A program made the translations under genes and the position numbers. The notes beneath the pieces are model-generated. The model did not search any database, was not told where the DNA came from, and worked only from the letters and a program-made list of their open reading frames with translations. A DNA stretch of 64,000 nt, taken from Methylocella tundrae (lineage in GTDB: Bacteria > Pseudomonadota > Alphaproteobacteria > Rhizobiales > Beijerinckiaceae). The stretch covers positions 1-64,000 of the forward strand of contig NZ_CABFMQ020000035.1 of the NCBI RefSeq assembly GCF_901905185.1. The letters run 5' to 3'. The first letter of the stretch is position 1; every line of letters begins with the position of its first letter. Below are positions 45,947-54,346 of this stretch, piece after piece.

Positions 45947-45994
45947 TATTTCTTATGGTGCTGATTTAGATATTTCTTATGGTGCTGATTTAGA
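45947..45994. repeat. Perfect 24-bp tandem duplication after tRNA-Leu
   Basis: Two identical 24-bp units (45947-45970 and 45971-45994), each starting TATTTCTTATGG and ending GCTGATTTAGA, lie immediately 3' of the tRNA. They are AT-rich compared with the region. Confidence 0.9.
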
Positions 45995-46078
45995 ACGTCC
46001 GCTGCCAGCGGTTGAACGCATTTCGTCCCGCCGGATCAGCTCGGATGCATCGCAGCGCGATGCCATCCAAATTCTGAA

Positions 46079-46145
46079 ACCCTCTCTCATCAATAAGTCA
46101 AAGCATGACGCCGGAAAGCCGGTTTCCGCTTTCCGGCGTCATGCT
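46079..46145. repeat. Large perfect hairpin, related to the dispersed repeat family
   Basis: AGCATGACGCCGGAAAGC (46102-46119) and GCTTTCCGGCGTCATGCT (46128-46145) are perfect 18-bp arms around an 8-base loop. The flank CTCTCATCAATAAGTCAAAGCATGA resembles the sequence after trpB (CTCTCATCAAAAAGTGAGAGCATGA). No T run follows. Confidence 0.85.
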
Positions 46146-46238
46146 CCAGCGCAAGCGACTTCGAGGAACGCCTGAAAAACGAGGGGCGTGCGCTCCGCGA
46201 GCCGGCGCCCGGTCAGCCGCGCCCCCTATGCTTGCGCG

Positions 46239-46679
46239 CTAATCGATCACCTGAACGATTCGCCGCGTCGTCGGATCGACCAGAACGGCGTGACTATTCA
46301 CGATCGTATAGCGGTAGCGCGGGTTGACCCCATATTCCGCCGGCACCGGATAATAAGTGACGCCGCTGAGCGGCAGTCGCGCGCCCGGCTGGATGCGCTC
46401 GCTGTAGCTGAAGCTCGATCGATGCTCGCGCAGCGCATAGTCGCGAAAACGAGGCGCCTGATCGAGGCCGAGCAGTCCGCTGACGCCGCCGGTGACGCCG
46501 CCGACCGCGCCGCCGACGGCGCCCCCCACCACGCCGCCGATGGGGCCCGCCGCGTTATTTCCCGCGGCTGCGCCACTCTCGGCGCCGGTTTGTGCGCCGC
46601 CGACGAGACCCTGGGCCTGGGCGCCGAGAGGGATGGCGAGCAGGGCGGCGATCACCGCGATTCCAAACTTTCTTTCCAT
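46239..46679 (-). CDS. DUF1236-domain secreted protein
   Basis: 146 residues from ATG 46679; a longer frame to 46817 has an implausible leader. A signal peptide (FGIAVIAALLAIPLGAQA) is followed by a glycine-rich repeat region (GGVVGGAVGGAVGGVTGG) and the C-terminal DUF1236 segment (YYPVPAEYGVNPRYRYTIVNSHAVLVDPTTRRIVQVI, shown in part). The family is common in Hyphomicrobiales and of unknown function. Confidence 0.85.
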   Translation of the reverse strand: MERKFGIAVIAALLAIPLGAQAQGLVGGAQTGAESGAAAGNNAAGPIGGVVGGAVGGAVGGVTGGVSGLLGLDQAPRFRDYALREHRSSFSYSERIQPGARLPLSGVTYYPVPAEYGVNPRYRYTIVNSHAVLVDPTTRRIVQVID

Positions 46680-46870
46680 CTTCCGGTCTCCGTTTTGTTT
46701 CGACAAGCGCTTGCCTAACTCCCGCGAATTGGCGCGGGTTCCGGAACCGGTCCCGGTTCCTGTCCGGCGGCCGGGCTTGCTTCGTGGGACGATGGATGCT
46801 AGGCGCGCCCTATGCAAACGCTTTCGTTTTTCCAGCGCCCGCGCGCAAACTTCTCAGCCGGCTGCGCGCA

Positions 46871-47485
46871 ATGACCATCCGCCTGCACAGGGGCGATCTG
46901 CCCGATGACGCGAATTTGGGGGATTGCGTTGCAATCGACACCGAAACGCTCGGGCTCGTGCCGCACCGCGACCGGCTCTGCGTCGTCCAGCTCTCGCGGG
47001 GCGACGGAACAGCCGACGTCGTGCAGATCGCAGCAGGACAAAGCCGCGCCCCCAATATCGAGCGCCTGCTCGCCGACCCGAGCGTCCTCAAACTGTTCCA
47101 TTTCGCCCGCTTCGACATCGCTGTCCTGTTCAGGGCCTTCGGCGTGATGGCCGGCCCCATCTATTGCACCAAGATCGCCTCGAAGCTGGCCCGCACCTAT
47201 ACCGATCGTCATGGCCTCAAGGATCTTGTGCGCGAACTGCTCGGACACGAAATTTCAAAACAGCAGCAATCTTCGGATTGGGGGAGCGACAGTTTGTCCG
47301 AGGCGCAGCTCGCCTACGCGGCCTCGGATGTTTTATATCTGCACGCGCTGCGCACGCGTCTCGACGCCATGCTGAAGCGTGAAGGCCGCTTCGAAATCGC
47401 GCAGGAATGTTTCGGCTTTCTTCCAGCGCGGGCCCGCCTCGACCTGATGGGTTGGGCGGAGGCCGATATCTTTTCCCATCAATAA
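46871..47485 (+). CDS. rnd: Ribonuclease D, short form
   Basis: 204 residues. A DEDDy 3'-5' exonuclease domain: CVAIDTETLGL (Asp, Glu), LFHFARFDIAVL (Asp) and LAYAASDVLYL (Tyr...Asp). The HRDC domain of E. coli RNase D is absent, as usual for the short alphaproteobacterial form found before lptC. It probably trims RNA 3' ends. The lptC gene follows 183 bp downstream on the same strand. Confidence 0.85.
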   Translation: MTIRLHRGDLPDDANLGDCVAIDTETLGLVPHRDRLCVVQLSRGDGTADVVQIAAGQSRAPNIERLLADPSVLKLFHFARFDIAVLFRAFGVMAGPIYCTKIASKLARTYTDRHGLKDLVRELLGHEISKQQQSSDWGSDSLSEAQLAYAASDVLYLHALRTRLDAMLKREGRFEIAQECFGFLPARARLDLMGWAEADIFSHQ

Positions 47486-47668
47486 GACATTTTTTGTGTC
47501 CAATAAGGCAGCGTTAACCTCGCCTTGACTTCGCCTTGCTTGCTTGCTGTCTGACGCTACCCGCGTCGTGAGCCGGCTCTTTGCGAGCCGGGCTCGTCGA
47601 CGGGATTTTCTTGAGTGACGCTTGGCGACGGCGGCCCCTCTCTCTTGTCTGAAAACGAAGCGCATCGA

Positions 47669-48433
47669 ATGACGGCAGTCTCAGGCGATACCGATTGGGC
47701 GGCGAGCGAGCGCATCGATGATCCGCGCGACTCCCCGGGCGCGCGCGGCCAGGGTCAGCTTGGCCAGGTTCTCGATCTGACGGAATCGCCTTGGCGCGGC
47801 GCGTTCAAGGCGGCGGGCCGGCATTCGGCGCGCGTGCGTTTTCTGCGGCGGGCGATCGTTGGCCTCTGCGTCGTCGCGGTCGGCGTCGTCCTCGTCGTCG
47901 GCTTGTTCGATCCCTTCCGTCGCCTGCCGCGCAACCTCACCATCGGTCAGGTTCATGTCGACGGGACGCGCATAACCGTCGAATCGCCGAAAATCACCGG
48001 CTTCCAAAAGGATGGGAACCCCTATGAGGTGACGGCGCGCGCCGGCATCCAGGACACGACGACGCCGAACATTGTGGAGCTGCAGGGCATTGACGCGAGG
48101 ATCGGGCTGAACGACGCTTCAACGCTGCAGGTGATCGCGGACCACGGCGTCTATGACAGCCTGCATGATCGGTTGGCGATGGACGGTTCAGCCCAGATCA
48201 AGAATGACGTCCGCTATTCCATCTTCATGAAAACCGCGCAAATGGATTTCAAGACGGGCTCGCTGATCTCGAAGGAGCGCGTCAAGGTCGTCCTGCAAGG
48301 GGGCGTCGTCGCCGCCGATCAGATGGACATCGAGAACGGCGGCAAAGTCTCGTTCGAAGGCGATATCAAATCGGTCATCGAGTCTGGCGCGAACGAGAAG
48401 GGAACAGCGACCAATCCGGTGGTCGCGGAGTAG
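47669..48433 (+). CDS. lptC: LPS export protein LptC
   Basis: About 254 residues from ATG 47669; a GTG at 47615 is possible. A long cytoplasmic N-terminus, one membrane helix (IVGLCVVAVGVVLVVGLF) and a periplasmic beta-jellyroll of the LptC/OstA type (KITGFQKDGNPYEVTAR, LIADHGVYDS-like, MDFKTGSLISKE). It accepts LPS from the LptB2FG transporter and passes it to LptA. The lptA gene begins 4 bp downstream. Confidence 0.9.
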   Translation: MTAVSGDTDWAASERIDDPRDSPGARGQGQLGQVLDLTESPWRGAFKAAGRHSARVRFLRRAIVGLCVVAVGVVLVVGLFDPFRRLPRNLTIGQVHVDGTRITVESPKITGFQKDGNPYEVTARAGIQDTTTPNIVELQGIDARIGLNDASTLQVIADHGVYDSLHDRLAMDGSAQIKNDVRYSIFMKTAQMDFKTGSLISKERVKVVLQGGVVAADQMDIENGGKVSFEGDIKSVIESGANEKGTATNPVVAE

Positions 48434-48437
48434 ATCT

Positions 48438-49106
48438 GTGTCTTGGCCGTCTGATTCCCCGAGCATCGCGAGCCGCCACGCCGCCCGCCGTCTCGCCGCC
48501 AGGCGCGGCGCGCTTACGATTGCCGCCGCCATCCTCGGCTCCATGCTGATAATGGCTGGCGCAGCCGCGGCGGAGGCGCAGCAAAAAGCGCAGCCTGCCG
48601 CTGTCCTTCCCGGCGGCAACTCGAAGGAGCCAATCAACATCGACGCCGCCAAGCTCGACTATTTCGACAAGGAGCAAAAGCTCGTCTATACTGGGAATGT
48701 GGTTGCAACTCAGGGGCCGAGCAAGCTCAAGGCGAGCGTTCTGGTGCTCTACCTGACGCAAAAGGACGCAAAAGCGCAATCCGGCGTGCCGTCGTCGTCG
48801 AGCGAGCTGAGGCGCATGGAAGCCACGGGCCCCGTCACCGTGATTTCAAAGGATCAGGTCGGCACTGGCGACAGCGGCATCTATGAGAAGGCGGAAAACA
48901 AGGTCTATTTGATAGGCAATGTGACGTTGACTCAAGGCCCGAACGTCACCAAAGGCGACAAGCTGATCTACGATCTGACGACCAGTCAGGCGGTGGTTAC
49001 GGGCCGCGTCAAAAGCATGTTCATCCCGAGCGGGGGAGCGCATGAGGGCGCCGGAGAGGGCGCAGCCGGCGCAAGCGGCAAGAAGTCTTCCGGCAAGACG
49101 CCGTGA
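48438..49106 (+). CDS. lptA: LPS transport periplasmic protein LptA
   Basis: 222 residues from a GTG at 48438. A signal peptide (ALTIAAAILGSMLIMAGAAAA) then the OstA-like jellyroll (INIDAAKLDYFDKEQKLVYTGNVVATQG and KVYLIGNVTLTQGPNVTKGDKLIYDL, in parts). It forms the periplasmic bridge for LPS. Gene order lptC-lptA-lptB-rpoN is conserved in alphaproteobacteria. The C-terminus is Gly/Ser/Lys-rich. Confidence 0.9.
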   Translation: MSWPSDSPSIASRHAARRLAARRGALTIAAAILGSMLIMAGAAAAEAQQKAQPAAVLPGGNSKEPINIDAAKLDYFDKEQKLVYTGNVVATQGPSKLKASVLVLYLTQKDAKAQSGVPSSSSELRRMEATGPVTVISKDQVGTGDSGIYEKAENKVYLIGNVTLTQGPNVTKGDKLIYDLTTSQAVVTGRVKSMFIPSGGAHEGAGEGAAGASGKKSSGKTP

Positions 49107-49273
49107 ATGGGCTTGGGCTTGCCTATGGGCGCACGAAAATGTTTTAGACCTGGTGTGGCTTGTATGGCAAAAGTCCATCGCCGTTACGCTGCGCCCGGAG
49201 CGCTTTCCGGCGATGCGTCCCGAAAGGGCGATGGGCGGAGAGCAGCCGGACTGACAACAAAGGACTTCTGCGA

Positions 49274-50224
49274 TTGGCCGTTCGCTTCTTTCCCGATTTG
49301 GCCGCCGTGGTTGGGGCCGGCAGCCTGTTCTGGCGCCGGCAACGCCGGCCGGCGGAGAACTCGGGCGCCTGGGTGATCGAAAAGGAGGTTCCGGAAACGT
49401 CGCCGGACGTCAGGGATTGGCGCGGCGCTGAGCCGGCCGGGCAAGACGATGCGTTCGTCGCGGCCGGGGACGGACGCGTGTCGTCGTTCTATGCTGCTTC
49501 GGAAGGCGTCCTTTGCGTCCGCCAACTGCGCAAAGCCTATAAAATGCGCCGCATCATCGAAGATGTGAGCATGTACGTGCGCCGTGGCGAGGCTGTCGGC
49601 CTCCTTGGCCCCAACGGAGCCGGCAAGACCACGCTCTTTTACATGATTTCCGGACTCGTTCGGCCAGATGCGGGACGGATCGAGCTCGACGGCCATGATG
49701 TGACGCGGCTGCCTATGTATAGGCGCGCCCGCCTTGGCATCGGCTATCTGCCGCAGGAGCCGTCCATTTTCCGCGGCCTCTCGGTTGAGGACAATATCAG
49801 GGCCGTGCTCGAGATCACGCAGCGGGACAGGCGCAAGCGCGAACTCGAACTCGAAGCGCTGCTTGACGAATTTGACATCAAGGCCCTGCGGAAATCACCG
49901 TCCGTTGCTCTCTCTGGAGGCGAACGGCGCCGCTGCGAGATCGCGCGGGCGCTGGCCAGCCGGCCCGCGTTCATCCTGCTCGACGAGCCCTTCGCCGGCG
50001 TTGACCCGATCGCGGTCGCGGACATCCAGCTTCTCGTCCATCACCTGAAACGGCGCGGGATCGGCGTTCTCATCACCGATCATAACGTGCGCGAAACATT
50101 GGGGCTGATCGACCGCGCCTATATCATTCACGCGGGGCGCGTGCTGACGGAAGGCGCGCCCGAGGAAATCGTCGGCAACGCCGACGTGCGCCGCTTCTAT
50201 CTCGGCGACGATTTCCAGCTCTGA
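49274..50224 (+). CDS. lptB: LPS export ABC transporter ATP-binding protein LptB
   Basis: About 316 residues from a TTG at 49274 that has AAAGGA nine bases upstream; an ATG at 49160 gives a longer, basic leader. The ABC domain shows GPNGAGKTT (Walker A), the DVTRLPMYRRARLGIGYLPQE-type coupling region, LSGGERRRCE signature and LLDEPFAGVDP (Walker B). An N-terminal extension of about 80 residues precedes the core, as in other Hyphomicrobiales. It powers LPS extraction with LptFG, which is not in this window. Confidence 0.9.
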   Translation: MAVRFFPDLAAVVGAGSLFWRRQRRPAENSGAWVIEKEVPETSPDVRDWRGAEPAGQDDAFVAAGDGRVSSFYAASEGVLCVRQLRKAYKMRRIIEDVSMYVRRGEAVGLLGPNGAGKTTLFYMISGLVRPDAGRIELDGHDVTRLPMYRRARLGIGYLPQEPSIFRGLSVEDNIRAVLEITQRDRRKRELELEALLDEFDIKALRKSPSVALSGGERRRCEIARALASRPAFILLDEPFAGVDPIAVADIQLLVHHLKRRGIGVLITDHNVRETLGLIDRAYIIHAGRVLTEGAPEEIVGNADVRRFYLGDDFQL

Positions 50225-50442
50225 TGCCCCTAATTCGCGTCCCGGCGCTCCCGCCTGCCCTCTTGGATGCTTGACGGAAAGTCGCGTCGCTGAAATCGCG
50301 CCATGCGGACGCAGTTTTCCATTGGCTCCGACAAAAATTTCGAAGAAAGTTTCATCCTGTGCGTGCAACCTCAGCAATTATGTTGTAAGCAAAAAACGGG
50401 CCGTTATCGTTTTCTGCGAACGCATTTGAGGTCGATCTAAAC

Positions 50443-52002
50443 ATGGCGCTTAGCACTAAGCTCATGATGCGCCAGGGACAGTCCCTGGTCATGACGCCGC
50501 AGCTTTTACAGGCGATCAAGCTTCTGCAATTTTCCAATATGGAATTGACCGCTTTCGTCCAGGAGGAGCTGGAACGCAACCCTCTCCTTGAGCGCGCCGA
50601 GGATGCGCCCGATCCGCTGGAGCCGCGCGGCGTCGAAGTCGGCGCGGACGCGGGCGACGCGCCGACCAGTCCCGATTTCAATGAACCGAGCGAGGCGGAC
50701 TGGAATTCGGAGTCGTTTGCGACCGATCGCGGCGCTCTCGAGCAGAGCCTTGGAACTGAACTTTCCAACACCTTCGATGACGAGCGGACGGCGGCGCCGC
50801 TGGAATATGTCGAACATCTCGAAGGCGCCGGCCTTTCGGCGACCTCCTGGTCCGGATCGTCCGGAGGCGGGGCGGGGGATGGAGAAACGGCCAATCTCGA
50901 GGCCTATGCGGCGGCGCCGACCAATCTCAAGGATCACCTTGAAGCGCAATTGACCCTTGCCACGACCGATCGGATCGAGCGCCTTATCGGCCAGGTGCTG
51001 ATCGATTCCATCGACGACGCCGGTTATTACGCCGATTCCCTCGCCGAGACGGCCGCCCGTCTCCAGGCGCCGCTTGAGCGAGTCGAGCGCGTCCTCAAGA
51101 TCATTCAGGGTTTTGACCCTTCTGGCGTGGGCGCCCGCGACCTCGCCGAATGCCTCGCCATCCAGCTGCGTGAACGCGACCGTTTCGATCCGGCGATGCA
51201 GGCTCTCGTCGCCAATCTCGGCCTGCTGGCGAAGCGCGATTTCTCCGCCTTGCGAAAGATCTGCAACGTCGATGAGGAAGACATCCTCGACATGCTGGCC
51301 GAGATCCGTCAGCTCGACCCAAAGCCTGGGCGGGCCTTCGGCGGCGGCTCGATTCAGCCGCTCGTGCCGGATGTCATCGTCCGCGCCTTGGCGGGTGGCG
51401 CGTGGCACGTCGAACTCAACACGGAAGTATTGCCGCGCATTCTCGTCAACAACAGCTATGCGACGCGGGTGACGAAATCAAACGCCAGCGACGTCGACAG
51501 GACATTCATGTCGACCTGCATGCAGACCGCCAACTGGTTGACGAAAAGCCTTGAACAGAGGGCGCGCACAATCTTGAAGGTTTCAAGCGAAATCGTGCGT
51601 CAGCAGGATGCGTTCTTCCGTCTCGGCGTCGAACATTTGCGACCGCTCAATCTCAAGACCATCGCCGAGGCGATCGGCATGCACGAGTCGACGGTTTCGC
51701 GCGTCACCTCGAACAAATATATGGCGACGCCGCGTGGGCTGTTTGAACTAAAATATTTTTTCACCGCCTCGATCGCCTCTCACAATGGCGGGGACGCCCA
51801 TTCGGCGGAATCGGTGCGCTTCCGCATTCGCAATATGATCGATCAGGAAACACCGGGCGACATTTTGTCCGATGACGCGATTGTCGCCAAGCTGAAGGAG
51901 GCCAATATCGACATTGCGCGGCGGACAGTGGCGAAATATCGGGAAAGCCTCAAAATTCGTTCATCGGTCGAGCGCCGCAGAGAAAAGGCGCAAGCCTATT
52001 GA
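50443..52002 (+). CDS. rpoN: RNA polymerase sigma-54 factor
   Basis: 519 residues. Region I is Gln/Leu-rich (QSLVMTPQLLQAIKLLQFSNMELTAFV) and contacts enhancer-binding proteins; region II is acidic and Pro-rich; region III includes the core-binding part, the helix-turn-helix (LKTIAEAIGMHESTVSRVTSNK) and the RpoN box (ARRTVAKYRE) that reads the -24 element. It lies 218 bp after lptB. In most relatives hpf and ptsN follow; here ptsN follows after a 586-bp gap without hpf. Confidence 0.95.
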   Translation: MALSTKLMMRQGQSLVMTPQLLQAIKLLQFSNMELTAFVQEELERNPLLERAEDAPDPLEPRGVEVGADAGDAPTSPDFNEPSEADWNSESFATDRGALEQSLGTELSNTFDDERTAAPLEYVEHLEGAGLSATSWSGSSGGGAGDGETANLEAYAAAPTNLKDHLEAQLTLATTDRIERLIGQVLIDSIDDAGYYADSLAETAARLQAPLERVERVLKIIQGFDPSGVGARDLAECLAIQLRERDRFDPAMQALVANLGLLAKRDFSALRKICNVDEEDILDMLAEIRQLDPKPGRAFGGGSIQPLVPDVIVRALAGGAWHVELNTEVLPRILVNNSYATRVTKSNASDVDRTFMSTCMQTANWLTKSLEQRARTILKVSSEIVRQQDAFFRLGVEHLRPLNLKTIAEAIGMHESTVSRVTSNKYMATPRGLFELKYFFTASIASHNGGDAHSAESVRFRIRNMIDQETPGDILSDDAIVAKLKEANIDIARRTVAKYRESLKIRSSVERRREKAQAY

Positions 52003-52588
52003 GCTTTGCGCGGCTGGCAAAATGGCATGGAGCCGCCTGACTTTGCGTAACAAACAGGCGCCACGCGGGATCAACTCACCCGCATGGCCCATGTCTTGTT
52101 GTCTCGGCCTGGCTAAATTTATTTTGAGCGGCTACGAGGCCTACTCAGCCGTCCACAGGCAAATCTTGACTTCGAGGTCCGCCACGCCTAACGCTGCCCC
52201 AAAAGGCGGCTGTGAAGGTCGGCGTCGGTGGAGGAAGGAAGACGGTGGGCTTGCGCGATTCAAAAGGAAGGCCGCGATTGCGCGCGAAGCGGATCTGACG
52301 CCGCAGGTTCAGCGTAACGCCAACTCGGGCTTGGTCGCTCCAGCTGGAGGCCTGCCGCATTCGTGGCGGGGCCTGCGCAGGAGCTTCGATTTGACGCCGC
52401 AGGAACGCCCTCTTTCCTTTCTATGTCACGCTTCGATGGCCGAACGAATGTCGTCCATCGCACGTTTCAACGGGCGTGCTGAATCGACCCGGCGGCGCCG
52501 GACCTTGCGATATGAGCGCGGCTTGCGATAGAAGGATTGTTTGCCGCTCGCTTCCTATTATCGATTCGCCTTGATCCTTATCGGCTGA
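52003..52588. other. Gene-less stretch where hpf is usually found
   Basis: 586 bp between rpoN and ptsN. No frame resembles the ribosome hibernation factor that is normally here. TGACGCCGCAGG occurs twice (52296-52307 and 52392-52403). The sequence has normal GC; no tRNA, clear terminator or coding signal is seen. Confidence 0.5.
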
Positions 52589-53089
52589 ATGTCTGCGCGG
52601 GCGCAGAGCAGATTGCTTGGACTGACTTTATTGACAAACCTGATCACTCCCGAGGCGATCATCCCCTCGCTGAAGGCAAATTCGAAGAAGCAGGCGCTTC
52701 AGGAATTGAGCGAACGCGCCGCTGATCTTTCCGGTCTGCCCGCGCGGGAAATCCTCGACGCATTGATTCAGCGGGAGCGTCTCGGCTCGACGGGCGCTGG
52801 CGACGGCATTGCGATCCCGCACGCCAAGCTCGCCAAGGCGCATTCAATGTTCGGTATTTTTGCGCGCACGCCGCGCCCGATCGATTTCGAATCGATCGAC
52901 GGCGCGCCCGTCGATCTGATCTTTCTCCTGGTGGCGCCGGAGTCGGCGGGGGCCGATCATCTGAAGGCGCTCGCCCGCCTCGCCCGCATGCTGCGCGATC
53001 CGGCGACGACAGCGAAGCTGCGCGCCGCGCGCGACGTCAACGCTCTTTACGCGGTGCTCAGCGAGGAGGCGGCTTCGCACGCGGCGTAA
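52589..53089 (+). CDS. ptsN: PTS IIA-like nitrogen-regulatory protein PtsN
   Basis: 166 residues. EIIA-Ntr domain with the phosphorylation site His78 in GIAIPHAKL; the flanking blocks LSERAADLSGLPAREILDALIQRE and LIFLLVAPE (in parts) are typical. The start is not certain; a downstream TTG around 52613 is possible. It signals nitrogen/carbon state and often affects potassium uptake and rpoN-linked processes. It converges with glk, the two stop codons being about 15 bp apart. Confidence 0.9.
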   Translation: MSARAQSRLLGLTLLTNLITPEAIIPSLKANSKKQALQELSERAADLSGLPAREILDALIQRERLGSTGAGDGIAIPHAKLAKAHSMFGIFARTPRPIDFESIDGAPVDLIFLLVAPESAGADHLKALARLARMLRDPATTAKLRAARDVNALYAVLSEEAASHAA

Positions 53090-53103
53090 TTGTCCGCCCG
53101 CGT

Positions 53104-54102
53104 TCACCGCCATGCTCGCGCCTGATAATCGATCATATATTTTTGCGGGGAGGCGGCGATCGCCGCCATGCCTGGCAGGACGACGTCGCTGGCGACGACA
53201 AGCCGTGTTCCGATTCCCTTCATCATTTCCACGAAGGGCGCCTTGTCCTCGAAACGAGCGCGGAATTTCGAGGGTTCGAGAAAGGTCGTGAGGCGCGGCA
53301 ATATCCCGCCGGAAAAGGTGACGCCGCCCTTGGCCAGCAGATTGAGGGTGAGATCGCCCGCACAGCGGGCGGTAAGGGCCCAGACGAGACCGAGCGTTCG
53401 CGCTTCCTCGCCGTCCGGCCGGGCGTGCGCCTGCTCGACCAGCGCGATTTCATCCAGCGCGGGCGAGACAATTCCAGCCGCCTCGCAGCGCGCGTGGTGC
53501 AGGCGGGCCAGCCCCGGACCCGACAAAATAGTCTCAACGCTGACTCTTCCGTGAGCGGAAATGTCGATATGAGGCCAAATCTCGGCCTCGATGGCGCCGA
53601 CGGGCCCGAAATCCACATGGCCGGCCTCGCTCGCCAGTGCAAGAAATCGCCCCTCGACCTCGATGAGCGCGGCGGCGCCGAGGCCTGTGCCGACGCCGAT
53701 GACGAGCTGAACCCCAGGTTGCGGCGGGACCGGCGCTCCGATCGGCGTCGTCCAGTCATGCTCAAGCGCGGGAAGAGAGAGCGCCTGCGCTTCAAAGTCG
53801 TTGAGAAGCAGACCTTGATCCAGTCCAAGCTCCTGCGCGACAAGCGCTCCGTCGATCGACCAGGCCGCATTGGTAAGCTGGACGCTGCGGCCGAAAATGG
53901 GGCCGGCGGCGCAGGCGATCATCGAGCGCGGCCTGACGTCGAAGCCGGCGATCGCGGCGGCCGTCGCGACTTCAAAGCTTTCATAGGCCGCCGTCTTGAC
54001 CGGCAGGCCCGGCAGGAGAGGCGCGTCAGGACTGCTCTTCAGCGCAAAACGCGCGTTGGTGCCGCCTATGTCGCAGAGCAGAACCGGAAAAGGAAACAGC
54101 AA
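53104..54102 (-). CDS. glk: Glucokinase
   Basis: 332 residues from a TTG at 54102. Belongs to the bacterial Glk group (ROK-unrelated): the N-terminal phosphate loop is [14 protein letters not shown], the sugar/ATP region [14 protein letters not shown], and [12 protein letters not shown] contains a His of the family. It phosphorylates glucose with ATP. No sugar transporter is adjacent. Confidence 0.9.
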   Translation of the reverse strand: MLFPFPVLLCDIGGTNARFALKSSPDAPLLPGLPVKTAAYESFEVATAAAIAGFDVRPRSMIACAAGPIFGRSVQLTNAAWSIDGALVAQELGLDQGLLLNDFEAQALSLPALEHDWTTPIGAPVPPQPGVQLVIGVGTGLGAAALIEVEGRFLALASEAGHVDFGPVGAIEAEIWPHIDISAHGRVSVETILSGPGLARLHHARCEAAGIVSPALDEIALVEQAHARPDGEEARTLGLVWALTARCAGDLTLNLLAKGGVTFSGGILPRLTTFLEPSKFRARFEDKAPFVEMMKGIGTRLVVASDVVLPGMAAIAASPQKYMIDYQARAWR

Positions 54103-54346
54103 GCGATCTGACTTTCATCGGTTTGCGGCGCGCCTGTCTGGACGCCATAACGAGCTGAAAACGCGGCAGCCGGAAAAGGTTTCCTTAAGCGGCGCAGTTG
54201 TTTTGCGCGGGGCCTTGGCCGGGCCGGTTTTGGAGCCTAAAATGGCTGACGCCCTAAGCGAGCTTAGGATTTTTGATTGCGCATCATCTTTATCCGAGAA
54301 CCGGCGTCCGTCTCCGGAAATGATGCTCAGGAACGAAGGCCTTGAG

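Noticed and set aside
45744..46175. Frame running through tRNA-Leu and the tandem repeats
   Set aside because: It reads through a structured RNA gene and a duplication; no protein features.
51914..52531. Open frame bridging rpoN and the following gap as a possible hpf
   Set aside because: No similarity to the hibernation factor; composition and lack of a start site argue against a gene.
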